Of a stretch of 64,000 nucleotides of DNA, positions 62,731 to 64,000 are shown in pieces. The position numbers were made by a program, and so were the translations under genes. Source of the stretch: Verrucomicrobiales bacterium (GTDB taxonomy: Bacteria; Verrucomicrobiota; Verrucomicrobiia; Limisphaerales; UBA9464). The stretch's first letter is position 1. Each line of letters starts with the position of its first letter. A model generated the notes under the pieces. The model worked only from the letters and a program-made list of their open reading frames with translations, had not been told where the DNA came from and searched no databases. The stretch lies in NCBI GenBank assembly GCA_027488845.1, contig JAIYBC010000060.1, positions 1-64,000 on the forward strand, written 5' to 3'.

Positions 62731-63468
62731 TCACACCGGATCGTGCAGGCGCCCGGAAATCGCACCGTCGAGGCCCACACAGGCGCCGGTCAGGAAACCG
62801 GCGTCGTCCGAGGCGAGGAACACCGCCAAACGGGCCACCTCCTCCGGACGCCCGACGCGGCCGGCCGGATGGAACTCGTCCAGGCGACGACGGTCCTCGG
62901 CGCGCCCCTCGAAACCCGCCTCCAGCATCGGCGTCGCGATCGCCGCCGGGTGGATGGCGTTGACACGGACCCGTCCGCCGAGGTCCACCGCCATGGATCG
63001 GGTCATCCCGGAGAGCGCCGCCTTGCTCGTCGCGTAGGCGACGAAACCCGGTTTGGTCTGGGTCGCGTGGATGCTCGAGATGTTCACCACGGCACCGCGT
63101 TTCCGCTCCAGCTCCGGCAGGAACGATTGAACCAGCAGGAAGGGTGCGACCACGTTGACCGACAGCGACAGCTCCCAGTCCTCCTGGGTCGCCTCGGCCG
63201 TGGTGCCCAGCCGTTGCACGGCCGCGTTGTTGACCAAGGCGTCGAGACCACCTTCGGAAAGCCTGCCGCGGACGTCGGCGACGAACGCCGCGCGAACCGA
63301 CTCTTCCGACGCGAATCGGCGGAGGTCGAGCGGCACGAACCCGGTCCCTGGCGGTGGAACCGCCCCGGGGCGATCGGTCGCCAGCACGCGCCATCCGGCC
63401 GACAGGAACATTTCGCAGAGGGAGATGCCGATCCCCCCGGAGGCGCCGGTGATCAGGACCGTCTTCAT
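62731..63468 (-). CDS. SDR family oxidoreductase
   Basis: The 245-residue protein from ATG 63468 has the Rossmann motif TGASGGIG (7-14), NNAAV (80-84), catalytic Ser132, Tyr145 and Lys149 (YATSK), all of the classical SDR type. The substrate is unknown. Its start overlaps the stop of the exosortase gene by four bases (ATGA), so they are cotranscribed. The C-terminus is normal (TGACVGLDGAIS). Confidence 0.9.
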   Translation of the reverse strand: MKTVLITGASGGIGISLCEMFLSAGWRVLATDRPGAVPPPGTGFVPLDLRRFASEESVRAAFVADVRGRLSEGGLDALVNNAAVQRLGTTAEATQEDWELSLSVNVVAPFLLVQSFLPELERKRGAVVNISSIHATQTKPGFVAYATSKAALSGMTRSMAVDLGGRVRVNAIHPAAIATPMLEAGFEGRAEDRRRLDEFHPAGRVGRPEEVARLAVFLASDDAGFLTGACVGLDGAISGRLHDPV

Positions 63469-64000
63469 TCCGGGTCCCCGTTTCCGGATTCGGCGTCTTC
63501 GGCGGAGGCCTCCGATTCGGCGGCGTGCCGGCTGGCCGCGGCCTCCAGGCGGCCTGCGAGCCAGGCCAATCCCGCAAGGCCGACGAAGGTGAAGACCAAC
63601 ACGCTCCAACCGGCGGAATCATGGACCGCCTTCAGGGCGTCCGGGCCGTGCCAATGGGCGGTGAGCGAGAGGTAGAGCGAGCGGCCGATGTTGCCGAGGA
63701 TCGCCAGTGCGACGCCGGCCACGAGGAAGAAGACCTTCCATCCGAGCCGCCGGAGCGTCTGGTCGCCGATGAACAGCGCCACCATGACCGAGGACTGGAG
63801 GCTGCGGATGCCGCTGCAGGCCTCGTCCACGCCGACGCGGCAGCGGGGGAGCCGGATGATGCTTCCCTCACGCACGGCCGGGATGCCGCCGAGGTTGAGC
63901 AGCTCGACGTCGAAGAAGCTGACCATGCCCTGGAGCCCGACGACGATCGGCTTCCAGACGAGGTTCGGGATCGGCACGGACACGAAGGCGAAGAGGATGG
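63465..64000 (-). CDS. Exosortase/archaeosortase family protein (5' end beyond window)
   Basis: The visible C-terminal part (about 178 residues) has the catalytic Cys in DEACSGIRSLQ, Arg in ILGNIGRSLYLSL and His in AVHDSAGW, the triad of exosortases, with several membrane helices (WKVFFLVAGVALAILGNIGR, SVLVFTFVGLAGLAWLAG). The tail is acidic. The frame is open to the right edge (64000), so the true start lies outside. Exosortases cleave and transfer PEP-CTERM proteins; such a protein is encoded at 11359-12081. It is cotranscribed with the SDR gene downstream on the minus strand. Confidence 0.9.
   Translation of the reverse strand, partial: ILFAFVSVPIPNLVWKPIVVGLQGMVSFFDVELLNLGGIPAVREGSIIRLPRCRVGVDEACSGIRSLQSSVMVALFIGDQTLRRLGWKVFFLVAGVALAILGNIGRSLYLSLTAHWHGPDALKAVHDSAGWSVLVFTFVGLAGLAWLAGRLEAAASRHAAESEASAEDAESGNGDPE

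Overview
The window is high-GC bacterial chromosome from an organism that looks like a member of the Verrucomicrobiota (Pedosphaera/Limisphaerales-like). The reasons are the H-X9-DG prepilin-like proteins with the [18 protein letters not shown] leader, a DUF1501 protein with a signal peptide, a Ser/Thr kinase paired with an ECF sigma factor, a PEP-CTERM protein plus an exosortase, and a Gsp-type secretion operon. No rRNA, tRNA, CRISPR array or intact insertion sequence was seen. The taxonomic call is an inference from gene content.

Left part (1-28 kb). A PA0069-type radical SAM gene is divergent from a DUF1501 / PPC-like pair. These are followed by a sugar-phosphate isomerase/epimerase (convergent, with a shared hairpin terminator), an H-X9-DG pseudopilin divergent from a PQQ-like beta-propeller membrane protein, and a sorbosone-dehydrogenase/cytochrome fusion. 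A minus-strand block encodes large secreted proteins: a PEP-CTERM protein, a glycine-rich protein and a 1084-residue IPT/thrombospondin-type-3 protein. Next come a WD40-like Ser/Thr kinase with its ECF sigma factor. A plus-strand block then carries two phosphodiester glycosidase (NAGPA-fold) proteins, a CotH-like protein, an H-X9-DG pseudopilin, an unknown membrane protein and a degenerate pseudopilin. A NagB-like isomerase on the minus strand closes this part.

Centre (29.3-51.7 kb). One long plus-strand operon encodes a type II secretion-like machine in the order E, F, G, H, I, J, K, L, M, D and then a lipoprotein, mostly with overlapping or closely spaced genes. No separate GspC, GspN or prepilin peptidase gene is present. 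The D gene is the most remarkable item. It is a single open frame of about 3938 codons (39339-51155) with a signal peptide, an N0-like domain, about 43 tandem secretin N-type domains (mean about 81 residues) and one canonical C-terminal secretin domain. Ordinary GspD has N0 to N3 and about 650-700 residues. Part of the array is a four-domain super-repeat with a period of about 311 residues. The M-like protein carries a C-terminal domain resembling the GspC homology region, which may compensate for the missing GspC. A strong hairpin follows the operon.

Right part (51.9-64 kb). This holds a secreted SBBP-type propeller protein, an M13 metallopeptidase lipoprotein, an orphan nucleotidyltransferase, a PEP-hydrolase-family TIM barrel, a visibly lower-GC acyltransferase-3 gene flanked by gene-poor DNA (transfer candidate), a RidA-family protein, a GH43 glycosidase, a PH-domain protein, an exported MsrA, and an SDR overlapping an exosortase that runs off the right edge. 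The exosortase is a plausible processing partner of the PEP-CTERM protein at 11.4-12.1 kb.

Several intergenic gaps hold short degenerate tandem or dispersed repeats (7-bp GATTCNN units, TCTGTG runs, GGGAGC-type runs, GCGTCTCCGCGGGAG copies) that the genes do not explain.
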